DNA of 64,000 nucleotides. Source: Algihabitans sp965233705. GTDB taxonomy: Bacteria > Pseudomonadota > Alphaproteobacteria > Kiloniellales > DSM-21159. Location of the stretch: positions 558,001 to 622,000 of the forward strand of contig CBDDTF010000001.1 in the NCBI GenBank assembly GCA_965233705.1, read 5' to 3'. The position numbers and the translations under genes are program-made. The notes beneath the pieces are model-generated. The model saw only the letters and a program-made list of their open reading frames with translations. It ran no database searches and was not told the DNA's origin. Within the stretch, counting starts at the first letter, position 1, and every line of letters starts with the position of its first letter. Below are positions 25,866 to 33,669 of this stretch, one piece after another.

Positions 25866-25909
25866 GTCCGACCCGAGCGGCACGCCCAGGCGAGTCGCTC
25901 GGGTCGGAC
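25866..25909. terminator. Long hairpin between convergent genes, related to dispersed repeat
   Basis: Perfect 14-bp stem GTCCGACCCGAGCG (25866-25879) and complement (25896-25909), 16-base loop. The flank GTGATGCAGTCCGAC resembles one arm of the first hairpin of the repeat at 711-774 (GTCGGACAGCATCAC on the other strand), so it looks like a single-hairpin relative of the dispersed element. It sits between the convergent LysR and betaine-binding-protein genes and could end both transcripts. Confidence 0.6.
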
Positions 25910-25935
25910 CTTGCGCCGACGGGCCCGCCGCCGCG

Positions 25936-26958
25936 CTATTCGGCGGCTTGGGTGTCGGGCCGGATCAGCTCGCGCCGCACCACCGGCCAGGCCGGCGCGC
26001 CCTCGGCGGTGGTCACGCCCTCCAGCCAGCGCTCGACCCAGTCCGGGTTCTCCGCGATCCACTGCGCGGCGACCTCCTCGGCCGGCCGCTCCTTGAAGCC
26101 GTAGGCGTAGACCCAGGCGCTTTCCACCGCCGCGTCGAAGGCGTAGCCGGCGAGGAAGGTGGCCAGGTTCGGGTTGTCCGCCAGGAAGTCGGTGTTGGCC
26201 ACGGTGTTGACCGTGCTGCGCCCGCCGGAGTCGGCGAAGATCAACTCGGCATCCTTCAGGTAGCGAATCTCGTGGGTGATGTTGATCCAGTGCGGCTTCC
26301 AGCCCATGAAGACGATCCAGTCGCCGCGCTGGATCGCCCGCTTGGCGGCCAGCAGCATGGCGCTGGTGCTGCTCTGCTTGAGCTGCCAGTCGCCGAGGCC
26401 GGCGGCGTCGCGCGCCAGCGCCTCGAGCACCACCTCGTTGGCGCCGGTGCCCACCTCGTAGCCGTAGATCTCCGCATCGAAGCGCTCGGCGTGCTCCGCC
26501 AGGTCCGTGACCGAGCGCACCCCGGCCTCCCAAACGTAGTCGGGCACGGTGAAGCCGATCTGGCCGTCGGGCACGTTCTCGGCGACGATCCGGCCGCTGC
26601 CGGCCTCCTGCAGGGGCGCGAGCTGGCCGCGCTGCACCGGCAGCCAGACATCGAGCGTGGCGTCCACCTCGCCGTCGTCGATCGACTTCATGATGAAGGC
26701 CGGGCTCAGGCGCGAGCGCGCGACCTCGTAGCCCAGGGTGTCGAGAAGCTGGCTGGCGACCTCCGCCTTGACGGTGGCGCCGGGCTGTGCCGGCACGCCG
26801 AAGTGGATATCGGCGGCTTTGGCCCCGGCGGCGGCGCCCAGGCCGATCACGGCGGTGACCGCCGCGCTCACGGCGAGCGTGATCGTGGCGGTGATCTTCG
26901 CGGTGATCGTGGCGGTGCCGCGGGGTGCCCGATGCGGCGGCAGGCTCACTCCAAGCAT
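25936..26958 (-). CDS. Glycine betaine/choline-type ABC transporter substrate-binding protein
   Basis: 340 residues. A long N-terminus with repetitive TITAKITATIT then a hydrophobic segment gives a signal peptide cleaved near residue 48 (GAKA-ADIHFG). OpuAC-type features: DVWLPVQRG, TVPDYVWEAGV, FMGWKPHWINI and a tryptophan-rich C-terminal lobe, consistent with an aromatic cage for a quaternary ammonium. ATG at 26958 with TTGGAGA upstream. No permease or ATPase gene is adjacent. The GlxA-type regulator at 28160 belongs to a group that includes betaine and carnitine regulators, supporting a quaternary amine ligand. Confidence 0.85.
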   Translation of the reverse strand: MLGVSLPPHRAPRGTATITAKITATITLAVSAAVTAVIGLGAAAGAKAADIHFGVPAQPGATVKAEVASQLLDTLGYEVARSRLSPAFIMKSIDDGEVDATLDVWLPVQRGQLAPLQEAGSGRIVAENVPDGQIGFTVPDYVWEAGVRSVTDLAEHAERFDAEIYGYEVGTGANEVVLEALARDAAGLGDWQLKQSSTSAMLLAAKRAIQRGDWIVFMGWKPHWINITHEIRYLKDAELIFADSGGRSTVNTVANTDFLADNPNLATFLAGYAFDAAVESAWVYAYGFKERPAEEVAAQWIAENPDWVERWLEGVTTAEGAPAWPVVRRELIRPDTQAAE

Positions 26959-27086
26959 GCAAATCTCCAAGTTGGTTGAGGAAAGCCCCGGAGATCGCCG
27001 GCGCGATCCGCCCGACACGCCCCGGGGAAGGCGGCGCCGACGCGGGCCCGGCGGACAGAGCCGCGCCGCCGGGCCCGCACGCCGCC

Positions 27087-27908
27087 TCAGGTGCGGTAGC
27101 TGGGACTCTCGCGGTCCAGCGCCCGCAGCAAGGCCGGCCATTCGAATTCGCCGTCGTAGCGGTAGTACTTGCTGGTCCACATCTCGTGCAGCAGCCGGCG
27201 GTACTCCGCCTCGTCCATCTCGATCATCTCCTCGCCGGTGCTCATGCCGGTGAGCTGCACGTTGCAGGCCTGATCCAGGTAGAAGGTCTTGAAGAAGGCC
27301 TCGGCCGGCGTCGCGCCCAGGATGAAGGCGCCGTGATGCGCCTCGATCAGGATCTTGCGGCCGTCGAAGGCGCGCACCAGGGTGTCGCAGAAGTCGCCCT
27401 CGTGGTCGAAGCCGAAACGCTGGTAGGCGACCTCCTCGAGACCGCCGATCATCAGCGCCGCCTGGGAGAAGGCCCGCAGGCCGCACTTCAGGGTCGAGAC
27501 CCCCATGATGTTGCGGGTGTGGACGTGCAGGATGCAGCCGATCTCCGGGCGCGCGGAGAAGATCGCCTTGGCGATCTCGCTGCCGGCCGGGTTGGGTTCG
27601 CCCTTCTCCGGCTCGCGGTTGGTCAGCGCCCAGTCGACCTTGATCAGCTTGGAGGCCGTGATCTCCTCGTTGAGGTCGCCGTAGCGCTGGGTCACGAAGC
27701 CGCCGTCGACCCGCGCGGCGCAATACTGGTTGGTCAGGTCGGTCATGCGGTACTTGCGCAGCAGGTGGTAGACCGCCGCCAGGTCGACACGGGTCGCCCA
27801 CTCGGCCGCCCCGCCGCCGGTCGTCTCGCCGCCGGTCGTCTCGCCGCCACTCACCTCGCCGCCGGCCTTGGCCTCGGCGGGCGCTTCGCGCGCTGCCACT
27901 GCGTTCAT
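27087..27908 (-). CDS. Class II aldolase/adducin family protein
   Basis: 273 residues. Metal-binding H128-x-H130 (LHVHTRN) and H191/H192 (EAHHGAFILG) define the fold. The family includes fuculose-phosphate aldolase, but longer proteins of this type, like this one, often have unknown substrates. The first 35 residues hold an in-frame repeat (GGETT) from a tandem DNA repeat and are probably disordered. ATG at 27908 follows GGAGGGAGCGAGG. It lies 128 bp upstream of the betaine-type binding protein on the same strand and is divergent from the GlxA-type regulator, so the three genes form one locus. Confidence 0.85.
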   Translation of the reverse strand: MNAVAAREAPAEAKAGGEVSGGETTGGETTGGGAAEWATRVDLAAVYHLLRKYRMTDLTNQYCAARVDGGFVTQRYGDLNEEITASKLIKVDWALTNREPEKGEPNPAGSEIAKAIFSARPEIGCILHVHTRNIMGVSTLKCGLRAFSQAALMIGGLEEVAYQRFGFDHEGDFCDTLVRAFDGRKILIEAHHGAFILGATPAEAFFKTFYLDQACNVQLTGMSTGEEMIEMDEAEYRRLLHEMWTSKYYRYDGEFEWPALLRALDRESPSYRT

Positions 27909-28159
27909 CCTCGCTCCCTCCAGGTTCGCCTCGTCGTCGCGCTCTCGGCCGCCGGCGGACCGGGCCCTGCGCCCCGTCTGCGCCCCGCGCCCCGTCTGCA
28001 CCGCCTCTGCACCGCCGCGGCACCGCGCCTGCGCCGTCTTGCTGGCCGGTGCGGCGAGGGCGGCGGGCCGAGAGCGCGACGGTGGCGCGGGACGCCCGGC
28101 TCTGTTTGACTGACAAAGCCAAGAGATTGACCGTCTGTGCCGAATTTTTCGGAGCCGCG

Positions 28160-29287
28160 ATGCCCGCGCCGCCCGCCCTGCCCGCCAGAGCCAGCCGCCC
28201 CTGCGGCCCTTCCGCCCCCTGCCGGCCCTGCGCTCCCTGCCGGCCCTGCGCTCCCTGCCGCCCCTGCGCTCCCTGCCGAGCGGTCGCCCCCTGCCGGCCG
28301 TCGGAGCCGGCGGGCGGCGCGCCGGTCGACCGCATCGGCTTCCTGCTGCTGCCGCAGTTCGCCCTGCTGCCCTTCTTCACCTGTCTGGAGACGCTGCGGG
28401 TGGCCAACCGCGCGGCGGGGCGCCGGGTCTTTTCCTGGGACGTGATCTCGGCCGACGGCGCACCGGTGGCGGCGAGCAGCGGCCTGGCGATTGCCCCGGA
28501 CCACAGCCTGGCCCAGGCGCCGGACTGCCCTACGCTCTTCGTCTGCGCCGGCTACGAGCCCGAGCGCCACGTCACCGCCGGCATGACCGCCTGGCTGCGC
28601 CGGCTGGACCGGCACGGGGCGCTGCTGGGCGGTCTCGACACCGGCGGCGTGATCCTCGCCGAGGCCGGCCTGCTCGACGGCTACCGCGCGACGGTGCACT
28701 GGGAGGCCGTGGCCGCCTTTCAGGAGCGCTATCCCCGGGTCGCCGCCCTGGAGGACCTCTACAGCATCGACCGCAAGCGCGTGACCTGCGCCGGCGGCTT
28801 CGCCACCGGCGACATGATGCTCTCGCTGATCTCGCTACGGCACGGCCACGACCTGATGGAGACGGTGGCCGAGCTGATGGCCCACGGCGCCACGCGCGGA
28901 GCCGAGGTCGGCCAGCGCCAGCAGCGGGCCAGCCGGCTGGAACGCCGCGACCCGCGCGTCCACCGCCTGGTCCGCCTGATGGAAGCTAACCTGGAGACGC
29001 CGCTGGCGCCGGCCACCCTGGCCGCGCGCGCCGGACTGTCGCTACGCCAGATGCACCGCCTGTGCCGCCGCCACCTGCGCGACACGCCCCAGGGCTACTA
29101 CCTCAGCCTGCGCCTGGAGCGCGCGCAGCAGCTGGTCATGCAGACCGGCCGCCGCCTCAGCGAGGTCGCCGCCGCCTGCGGCTTCTCCTCCCAGGCCGTC
29201 TTCACCCGCGCCTACAAGCGCCGCTTCGGCGTCGCCCCCTCCACCGCCCGCCGCGCCTTCCGCCCCGACACCGGCGCGCCGACCTGA
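28160..29287 (+). CDS. GlxA-family regulator (DJ-1/PfpI-like domain plus AraC HTH) with Cys-rich N-terminus
   Basis: 375 residues. Residues about 55-225 form the DJ-1/PfpI-like ligand domain (VDRIGFLLLPQFALLPFF; DTGGVILAEAGLLDGYRATVHWE), in which the nucleophilic elbow cysteine is replaced, as in the GbdR/CdhR group. Residues about 275-370 hold the AraC helix-turn-helix (LSEVAAACGFSSQAVFTRAYKRRFG). Before them is an unusual 50-residue extension with nine cysteines in a CRPCAP repeat made by an 18-bp DNA repeat (28219-28280). No other start codon lies between the repeat and the PfpI-like domain. Divergent from the aldolase and betaine-binding-protein genes, and a likely regulator of them. Confidence 0.85.
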   Translation: MPAPPALPARASRPCGPSAPCRPCAPCRPCAPCRPCAPCRAVAPCRPSEPAGGAPVDRIGFLLLPQFALLPFFTCLETLRVANRAAGRRVFSWDVISADGAPVAASSGLAIAPDHSLAQAPDCPTLFVCAGYEPERHVTAGMTAWLRRLDRHGALLGGLDTGGVILAEAGLLDGYRATVHWEAVAAFQERYPRVAALEDLYSIDRKRVTCAGGFATGDMMLSLISLRHGHDLMETVAELMAHGATRGAEVGQRQQRASRLERRDPRVHRLVRLMEANLETPLAPATLAARAGLSLRQMHRLCRRHLRDTPQGYYLSLRLERAQQLVMQTGRRLSEVAAACGFSSQAVFTRAYKRRFGVAPSTARRAFRPDTGAPT

Positions 29288-29391
29288 CGGCACCGCGCCC
29301 CGCAAGCAGGCGACACCACAGCGCAGCGGCGGCCAAAAGCTGTCGCGGAGAAGACAAAAAAACCCGATTCTCGGAAGGTCTCGCCGGAGAA

Positions 29392-29467
29392 TGGTGCCCA
29401 GGGGCGGAATCGAACCACCGACACTGCGATTTTCAGTCGCATGCTCTACCAACTGAGCTACCTGGGC
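29392..29467 (-). tRNA. tRNA-Phe (GAA)
   Basis: 76 bases read on the minus strand: acceptor stem GCCCAGG pairs with CCTGGGC, discriminator A, encoded CCA. D-arm GCTCAGTTGGTAGAGC, anticodon stem TGCGA/TCGCA around CTGAAAA (anticodon GAA), T-arm GTCGG-TTCGATT-CCGCC region. All expected pairings are present. Confidence 0.97.
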
Positions 29468-29541
29468 GCCGGGCCGGGGTTGGCCGCGAGGGGCCGGGCG
29501 CGGTGTTGGTACGCGGGACCGCGCCGTCCGGCGAGGAAGCG

Positions 29542-29570
29542 TGTATAGGCAATCGCACGGCGCCTGTCCA
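29542..29570 (-). promoter_or_regulatory. Predicted sigma-70-type promoter of tRNA-Phe
   Basis: On the minus strand TGGACA (29570-29565), 17-base spacer, TATACA (29547-29542). The start would fall near 29535, giving a leader of roughly 68 bases to remove from the 5' end of the tRNA at 29467. Confidence 0.75.
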
Positions 29571-29637
29571 GAGCCCCGCGCGCAAGAAAACCGATCCCGC
29601 GTCCACAGGCCGTCGCGCGGCGCCGGGGCGCTGCGCC

Positions 29638-29673
29638 GTGTGACCCGCCGTGTGACCCGCCGTGTGACCCGCC
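29638..29673. repeat. 12-bp tandem repeat, three copies
   Basis: GTGTGACCCGCC repeated exactly three times, followed by a partial GGGGC variant. Intergenic; no function apparent. Confidence 0.85.
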
Positions 29674-29791
29674 GGGGCGCAGCACCGCGTGGCGCGGCGC
29701 AGGGCCGGGCTACGAAGTGGGCTGAAGACGGAGTGGGCTGACGGGGTGGCGGATTGACGGGGTCCCGGCGTCCGGCGAAGCTCGCCGCGCC

Positions 29792-31264
29792 ATGCCCGCT
29801 GCCGCCGCCCCTGGCGCCCTCCGCTCGGCCGCCTCGCCCGCTTGCGATCCGCCCCTCCGTCCCGGCCACAGCGGGCGGCCGAGTCGCGTCCGCGCGCCGA
29901 CCATCGGGGCAGCCATCAGGGGGGCGACCCGGCGGCCGCCGACCGCGCGTCGAGGGGCCGTCCCGGCGGCGCTGGCGCTCGCGGTGGCGCTTGCCTGGGG
30001 CGGCCCGGCGGCGGCCGCCGAGCCGGCCACGCCGCGCGGCTGGCTGCTGAGCGCGCTCGACCGGCTCTGTCCGGCCGGGGCGCTGCCGGGGGACGCGGCG
30101 GCGCGGCGCCTGCCGGGCGCCCGGCTGCTGGACGAGCGACGACGCGGGCCGGCGGGCGAGCGCGCCACGCCGACGCAGGCCGTGGTGCTGGAGCAGGTCT
30201 TCGCCCTGCCCGGCGGCGGCGAGCTGCGCAGCCTGCGCCTGCAGCCCGGCGGCCAGTTGCGCCGCTTCGTCGCCGAATACCACGCCGCCACGGACGGCGC
30301 CCCGCGCCCGCTGCTGCAGGCCGTGGCCGACGGCGCCTGCCGGCCGCTCGGCGGCCGCCGGCTGGTCTACGCCGAGGGCCGGCCGCAGGCGCTGGAGCAG
30401 CTCGCCGGCGACCTCGCGACCCTGCGCCGGCGCCAGACCCTGGACGCACCCTGGCCGCCGGGGCGCGATCCCGGCGGGCCGCGCGTCGCGCTGGTCGACT
30501 CGGGCCTGGCCTACGACCTGCCGCAGGTGCGCGACCGCCTGGCGCGCGACGCCGCCGGCCGGCCGCTGGGCTACGACTTCTGGGACCTCGACCCCCGGCC
30601 CTACGACGCGGACTTTTCGCGCGGCCCCTTCCGGCCGATCCGCCACGGCACCGGCGTCGCCTCGGTGCTGCTGCGCGAGGCGCCGACGGCGGCGCTGATC
30701 CCCTACCGCTACCCCCGCCCCGACATGGACCGCCTGGCCGCACTGGTGGCGCGGGCGGCGGCGGCCGGCGCGCGCATTCTCGCCCTGCCGCTGGGCAGCC
30801 GCGATGCGGCCGACTGGCAAGCCTTCGCAACCGCGCTGCGCGCCCACCCGGAGCTGCTGGCGATCGCCTCGGCCGGCAACGACGGACGCGACCTGGAGGC
30901 CGCGCCGCTCTGGCCGGCGGCCCTCGACCTGCCCAACCTGGTGGTGGTGACCTCGGCCACGCCGTCCGGCCGCCTGGCGCCGGGCAGCAATTGGGGCGCG
31001 CGGTCCGTCGACCTGCTGGTGCCGGCGGAGGAGGTGGCAATCTTCGACGCGCGCGGCGCCCCCGGCCGCGCCTCCGGCTCCAGCTACGCGGTGCCGCGGG
31101 TGGCGGCGCTGGCCGCGCGGCTGCTGGCCCGCGACCCGGCGCTGGCCACCGCCGCGCTGAAGACGGCGCTCTTCGCCCGCGCCCGCCCCGCGCCCCAGGC
31201 GGCGCCGGTGGTGGCGGTCGGCTGGATTCCCGACCCGGCCGCCGAGCTGATGCCTGCCGACTAG
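29792..31264 (+). CDS. Subtilisin-like (S8) serine peptidase domain protein, exported
   Basis: 490 residues from ATG 29792. The start is uncertain because about 50 basic, low-complexity residues precede the hydrophobic signal segment (AVPAALALAVALAWGGPAAA, residues 56-75). Catalytic residues: D236 (VALVDSGL), H285 (IRHGTGVAS), oxyanion N363 (ASAGNDG) and S431 in GSSYAVP, where the usual GTS is GSS. The middle region between D and H is short. Likely acts in the periplasm or outside; target unknown. Its TAG stop at 31262-31264 is shared with the start of a dispersed repeat element. Divergent from tRNA-Phe. Confidence 0.75.
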   Translation: MPAAAAPGALRSAASPACDPPLRPGHSGRPSRVRAPTIGAAIRGATRRPPTARRGAVPAALALAVALAWGGPAAAAEPATPRGWLLSALDRLCPAGALPGDAAARRLPGARLLDERRRGPAGERATPTQAVVLEQVFALPGGGELRSLRLQPGGQLRRFVAEYHAATDGAPRPLLQAVADGACRPLGGRRLVYAEGRPQALEQLAGDLATLRRRQTLDAPWPPGRDPGGPRVALVDSGLAYDLPQVRDRLARDAAGRPLGYDFWDLDPRPYDADFSRGPFRPIRHGTGVASVLLREAPTAALIPYRYPRPDMDRLAALVARAAAAGARILALPLGSRDAADWQAFATALRAHPELLAIASAGNDGRDLEAAPLWPAALDLPNLVVVTSATPSGRLAPGSNWGARSVDLLVPAEEVAIFDARGAPGRASGSSYAVPRVAALAARLLARDPALATAALKTALFARARPAPQAAPVVAVGWIPDPAAELMPAD

Positions 31265-31400
31265 AGCCGATTGTGATCGTTTGGACCCACAGCGTGGGTC
31301 CGCCGATCACAAGAAACCTACTCTACACCAAAGGGCTAGAGTGATTTTTCGCGACCGGCAGACCCGCGGCGCGGGTCCAGACGCTCGCAGATCGCGCGAG
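31262..31400 (+). repeat. Dispersed palindromic repeat element, copy 4
   Basis: Begins TAGAGC inside the peptidase stop codon. First hairpin: TTGTGATCG...CGATCACAA arms around GGACCCA and TGGGTCC. Then CTACTCTACACCAAAGGGCTAG and AGTGATTTTTCGCGACC, then a second hairpin with GACCCGCG and CGCGGGTC, ending near GATCGCGCGAGC. Nearly identical to the copy at 46041-46180. It lies between convergent genes and may act as a two-way terminator. Confidence 0.85.
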
Positions 31401-31449
31401 CTGGCCGCCGCACGAAGGGCGCCGGGCCGGCTCGACGGCCGTCTCGGGC

Positions 31450-32277
31450 TCAGGGCTTTTCGAGCAGCGCCATGTGGACGGTGATCCGCCCCTCCTCGAG
31501 GTTGCGGCCGAGGTTGCCCGCCATCTCCTTGAAGGACTCGCCGAGGAAGAGGTGTGGCCCCGGCGGCCGCGGCGCGCCGGCCTGCAGCGCGGCGCGGCGA
31601 CGATGCACCCAGGCCAAGGCGTCGGCGGTGTGGTCGTGCCAGACCAGCTCGCCCAGGCCGGCCTCGGCCAGCAGGCCGCGCACCTCGCCCGAGGACAGCA
31701 GGAACGACCCCGCGGGTCCGCTCGCCCAGGGCACGGGGAAAACCGGCGGTCCCGCGGGCCCGGCCATGACGTCGTGCAGCGCCAGCCGGCCGCCGCGCTT
31801 GAGCACCCGGGCCACCTCCCGGTACATCGCCGCCTTGTCGGGGATGTTCATCGCCGCGTGCTGGGTCCAGACCAGGTCGACGCTGTCCTCGGCCAGCGGC
31901 AGGCGAGCGGCATCGGCGCAGGCGAAGCGCAGCCGCGCGGCCAGCCCCACCGCGTCGCTCAGCGCGGCGGCGTCGCGGCAATAGCTCTCGGTCAGGTCGA
32001 GCCCCAGCACCTCGACACCGCAGTGGGCGGCCAGCCAGCGCGCCGGGCCGCCGATGCCGCAGCCCAGGTCGACGCAGAGGCTGCCGGGCACGGGCCGAAC
32101 CATCTCGGCGAACTCTTCCGTCGCCTCGGCGCCGCGCATGTGGAACTGGTCCAGCGGCGCCAGGTCGTCGACCGTCAGGCGGTCGTCGCGGGCCAGGCCG
32201 TGGGCGATGTCGAGAAGGCGCCGGGCGAGGCTGCCGGCGCGGGCGTAGTGGCGGGTCACGGTGTCGGTCGCAGTCAT
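31450..32277 (-). CDS. SAM-dependent class I methyltransferase
   Basis: 275 residues from ATG 32277 (an ATG twelve bases further upstream is also possible; neither has a clear ribosome site). Motif I is CVDLGCGIGGPARWLA, followed by the acidic LGLDLTESY and ALHDVMAGP, the order seen in small-molecule and sarcosine/glycine methyltransferases and in ubiquinone-type enzymes. QFHMRGAEATEEFAEM before motif I is typical of the glycine/tocopherol-like group. Substrate unknown. It follows a small membrane protein gene by 24 bp and converges with the S8 peptidase gene across a repeat. Confidence 0.83.
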   Translation of the reverse strand: MTATDTVTRHYARAGSLARRLLDIAHGLARDDRLTVDDLAPLDQFHMRGAEATEEFAEMVRPVPGSLCVDLGCGIGGPARWLAAHCGVEVLGLDLTESYCRDAAALSDAVGLAARLRFACADAARLPLAEDSVDLVWTQHAAMNIPDKAAMYREVARVLKRGGRLALHDVMAGPAGPPVFPVPWASGPAGSFLLSSGEVRGLLAEAGLGELVWHDHTADALAWVHRRRAALQAGAPRPPGPHLFLGESFKEMAGNLGRNLEEGRITVHMALLEKP

Positions 32278-32301
32278 GCCCGCGAGCATGCCCTGTCCGG
32301 C

Positions 32302-32592
32302 TCAGCGCGCCAAGACGATCCAGGCCAGCGCGAAGGCGGCGGCCAGCGCGGCGCCCCAGGGCAGGGCCGCCACGACGGCATCGGCCGGCCGCCCCGCCGC
32401 CGCCGCGGCCTCCGAGTCCCTCTGGCCCGCCGCCTCGGGCCCGCGCGCCACGGCGCCGAGCCGGAGCTGGATGCGCCCCCAGGCCGCGGCCGCGGCGACC
32501 AGCGCCGGGCCGGGCCAGCCCAGCGCCCAGCCGGCCAGGGCGGCGGCCAGCCCCAGGCCAGCGATCACGCCAAAGAAGAGGGTGCGGTCCAT
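32302..32592 (-). CDS. Small two-helix membrane protein, hypothetical
   Basis: 96 residues. Hydrophobic helix near residues 5-38 (FFGVIAGLGLAAALAGWALG and onward), a polar loop with RGPEAAGQRDSEAA, and a second helix near 73-94 ending IVLAR. I do not recognise the family. ATG at 32592 lacks a strong ribosome site. It ends 24 bp before the methyltransferase and probably shares its transcript; divergent from meaB. Confidence 0.55.
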   Translation of the reverse strand: MDRTLFFGVIAGLGLAAALAGWALGWPGPALVAAAAAWGRIQLRLGAVARGPEAAGQRDSEAAAAAGRPADAVVAALPWGAALAAAFALAWIVLAR

Positions 32593-32706
32593 GGCCCTGC
32601 GGTGTAGCGGCTGCGCCCGGCGAGGGGAAGCCCCGGCCGCGCGGCGGCCGCCATCCCGGCTCCTGCGCTCTTGTCCGGCCGCGCCGGCTCTGCTTTGTCT
32701 GGGACC

Positions 32707-33657
32707 ATGAGCGAGGATCTCACCCTGGAGGCGCTGCGCCAGGGCGGCAAGCCGGCGCTGGCGCGCGCGCTCGCCCGGCTGGAGCGCAGCCCCGAATCGC
32801 CCGAGGTGCTGGCCCTGCTGGCGGCGGCCGAGGCGGCGCCGCGCGGCCAGACCATCGGCCTGACCGGCCCGCCGGGAGTCGGCAAGTCGACCCTGACCGG
32901 CGCGCTGATCGCCGCCTACCGCGCGGCCGGGCGCACGGTCGGCGTGATCGCCGTCGATCCCTCGTCCAAGCGCTCGGGCGGCGCGCTGCTCGGCGACCGG
33001 GTGCGCTTGGCGGCGGGGCCCGGCGATGCCGGGCTGTTCATCCGCTCCATGGCGGCGCGCGACCGCCTGGGCGGCCTGGCCGACCAGACCGTGGCCGCCA
33101 TGGTGCTGATGCGCGCGCTGTTCGACCTGGTGCTGATCGAGACGGTGGGGGTCGGCCAGTCGGAGACCGACGTCGCCGGGGTGGCCGACACGGTGGTCTT
33201 CTGCGTGCAGCCGGGCAGCGGCGACTCCCTGCAGTTCATGAAGGCCGGCATCGTCGAGATCCCGCATCTGGCGGTGGTCACCAAGGCCGACACCGGCGCG
33301 CCGGCCCGGCGTGCGCTGTCCGACCTGCGCGGTGCCCTGGGACTCAGCGAGGCCGAGGACGGCTGGCGCGTGGAAGCCCTGGCGGTCTCCGCCGAGGCGC
33401 GCGGCGGCATCGCAGAGCTGGTCGCCGCGCTGGACCGCCACTTCGCCTGGCTGCGCGAGACCGGCCGCCTGTCCCCGCGCCGCCGCGCCCAGGCCCAGGG
33501 CTGGCTGGCGGAGTCTCTGCGCGAGCGCTTCGGCAGCGCCGGCCTCAAGGCCGCCGGCGACCTGACGCTGGCCGAGGGCGAGAGCCCCTTCGCCCGCCTG
33601 GCCGAGCGGGGCGCGGCGCTGCGCGCGCGGCTCGGCGCGGAGCAGGGGGCACACTAG
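32707..33657 (+). CDS. meaB: Methylmalonyl-CoA mutase-associated GTPase MeaB
   Basis: 316 residues. Walker A GPPGVGKS at 54-61, switch-region DPSSKRSGGALLGDR at 84-98, RSMAARDRLGGLADQT, the base motif IETVGVGQSE, and the NKxD-like TKAD. These are the hallmarks of MeaB/ArgK, a chaperone that protects and reloads adenosylcobalamin on methylmalonyl-CoA mutase. No mutase gene is near, but prpE at 60956 also points to propionate metabolism. Start chosen at MSEDLTLEAL. Confidence 0.93.
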   Translation: MSEDLTLEALRQGGKPALARALARLERSPESPEVLALLAAAEAAPRGQTIGLTGPPGVGKSTLTGALIAAYRAAGRTVGVIAVDPSSKRSGGALLGDRVRLAAGPGDAGLFIRSMAARDRLGGLADQTVAAMVLMRALFDLVLIETVGVGQSETDVAGVADTVVFCVQPGSGDSLQFMKAGIVEIPHLAVVTKADTGAPARRALSDLRGALGLSEAEDGWRVEALAVSAEARGGIAELVAALDRHFAWLRETGRLSPRRRAQAQGWLAESLRERFGSAGLKAAGDLTLAEGESPFARLAERGAALRARLGAEQGAH

Positions 33658-33669
33658 AAGCGCGCCCGA

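Larger units (their letters stand above)
29468..29791. other. Gene-free stretch upstream of tRNA-Phe
   Basis: Holds the minus-strand promoter for tRNA-Phe (29542-29570) and a three-copy 12-bp tandem repeat (29638-29673). The rest up to the peptidase gene shows no gene or hairpin that I can support. Confidence 0.6.
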
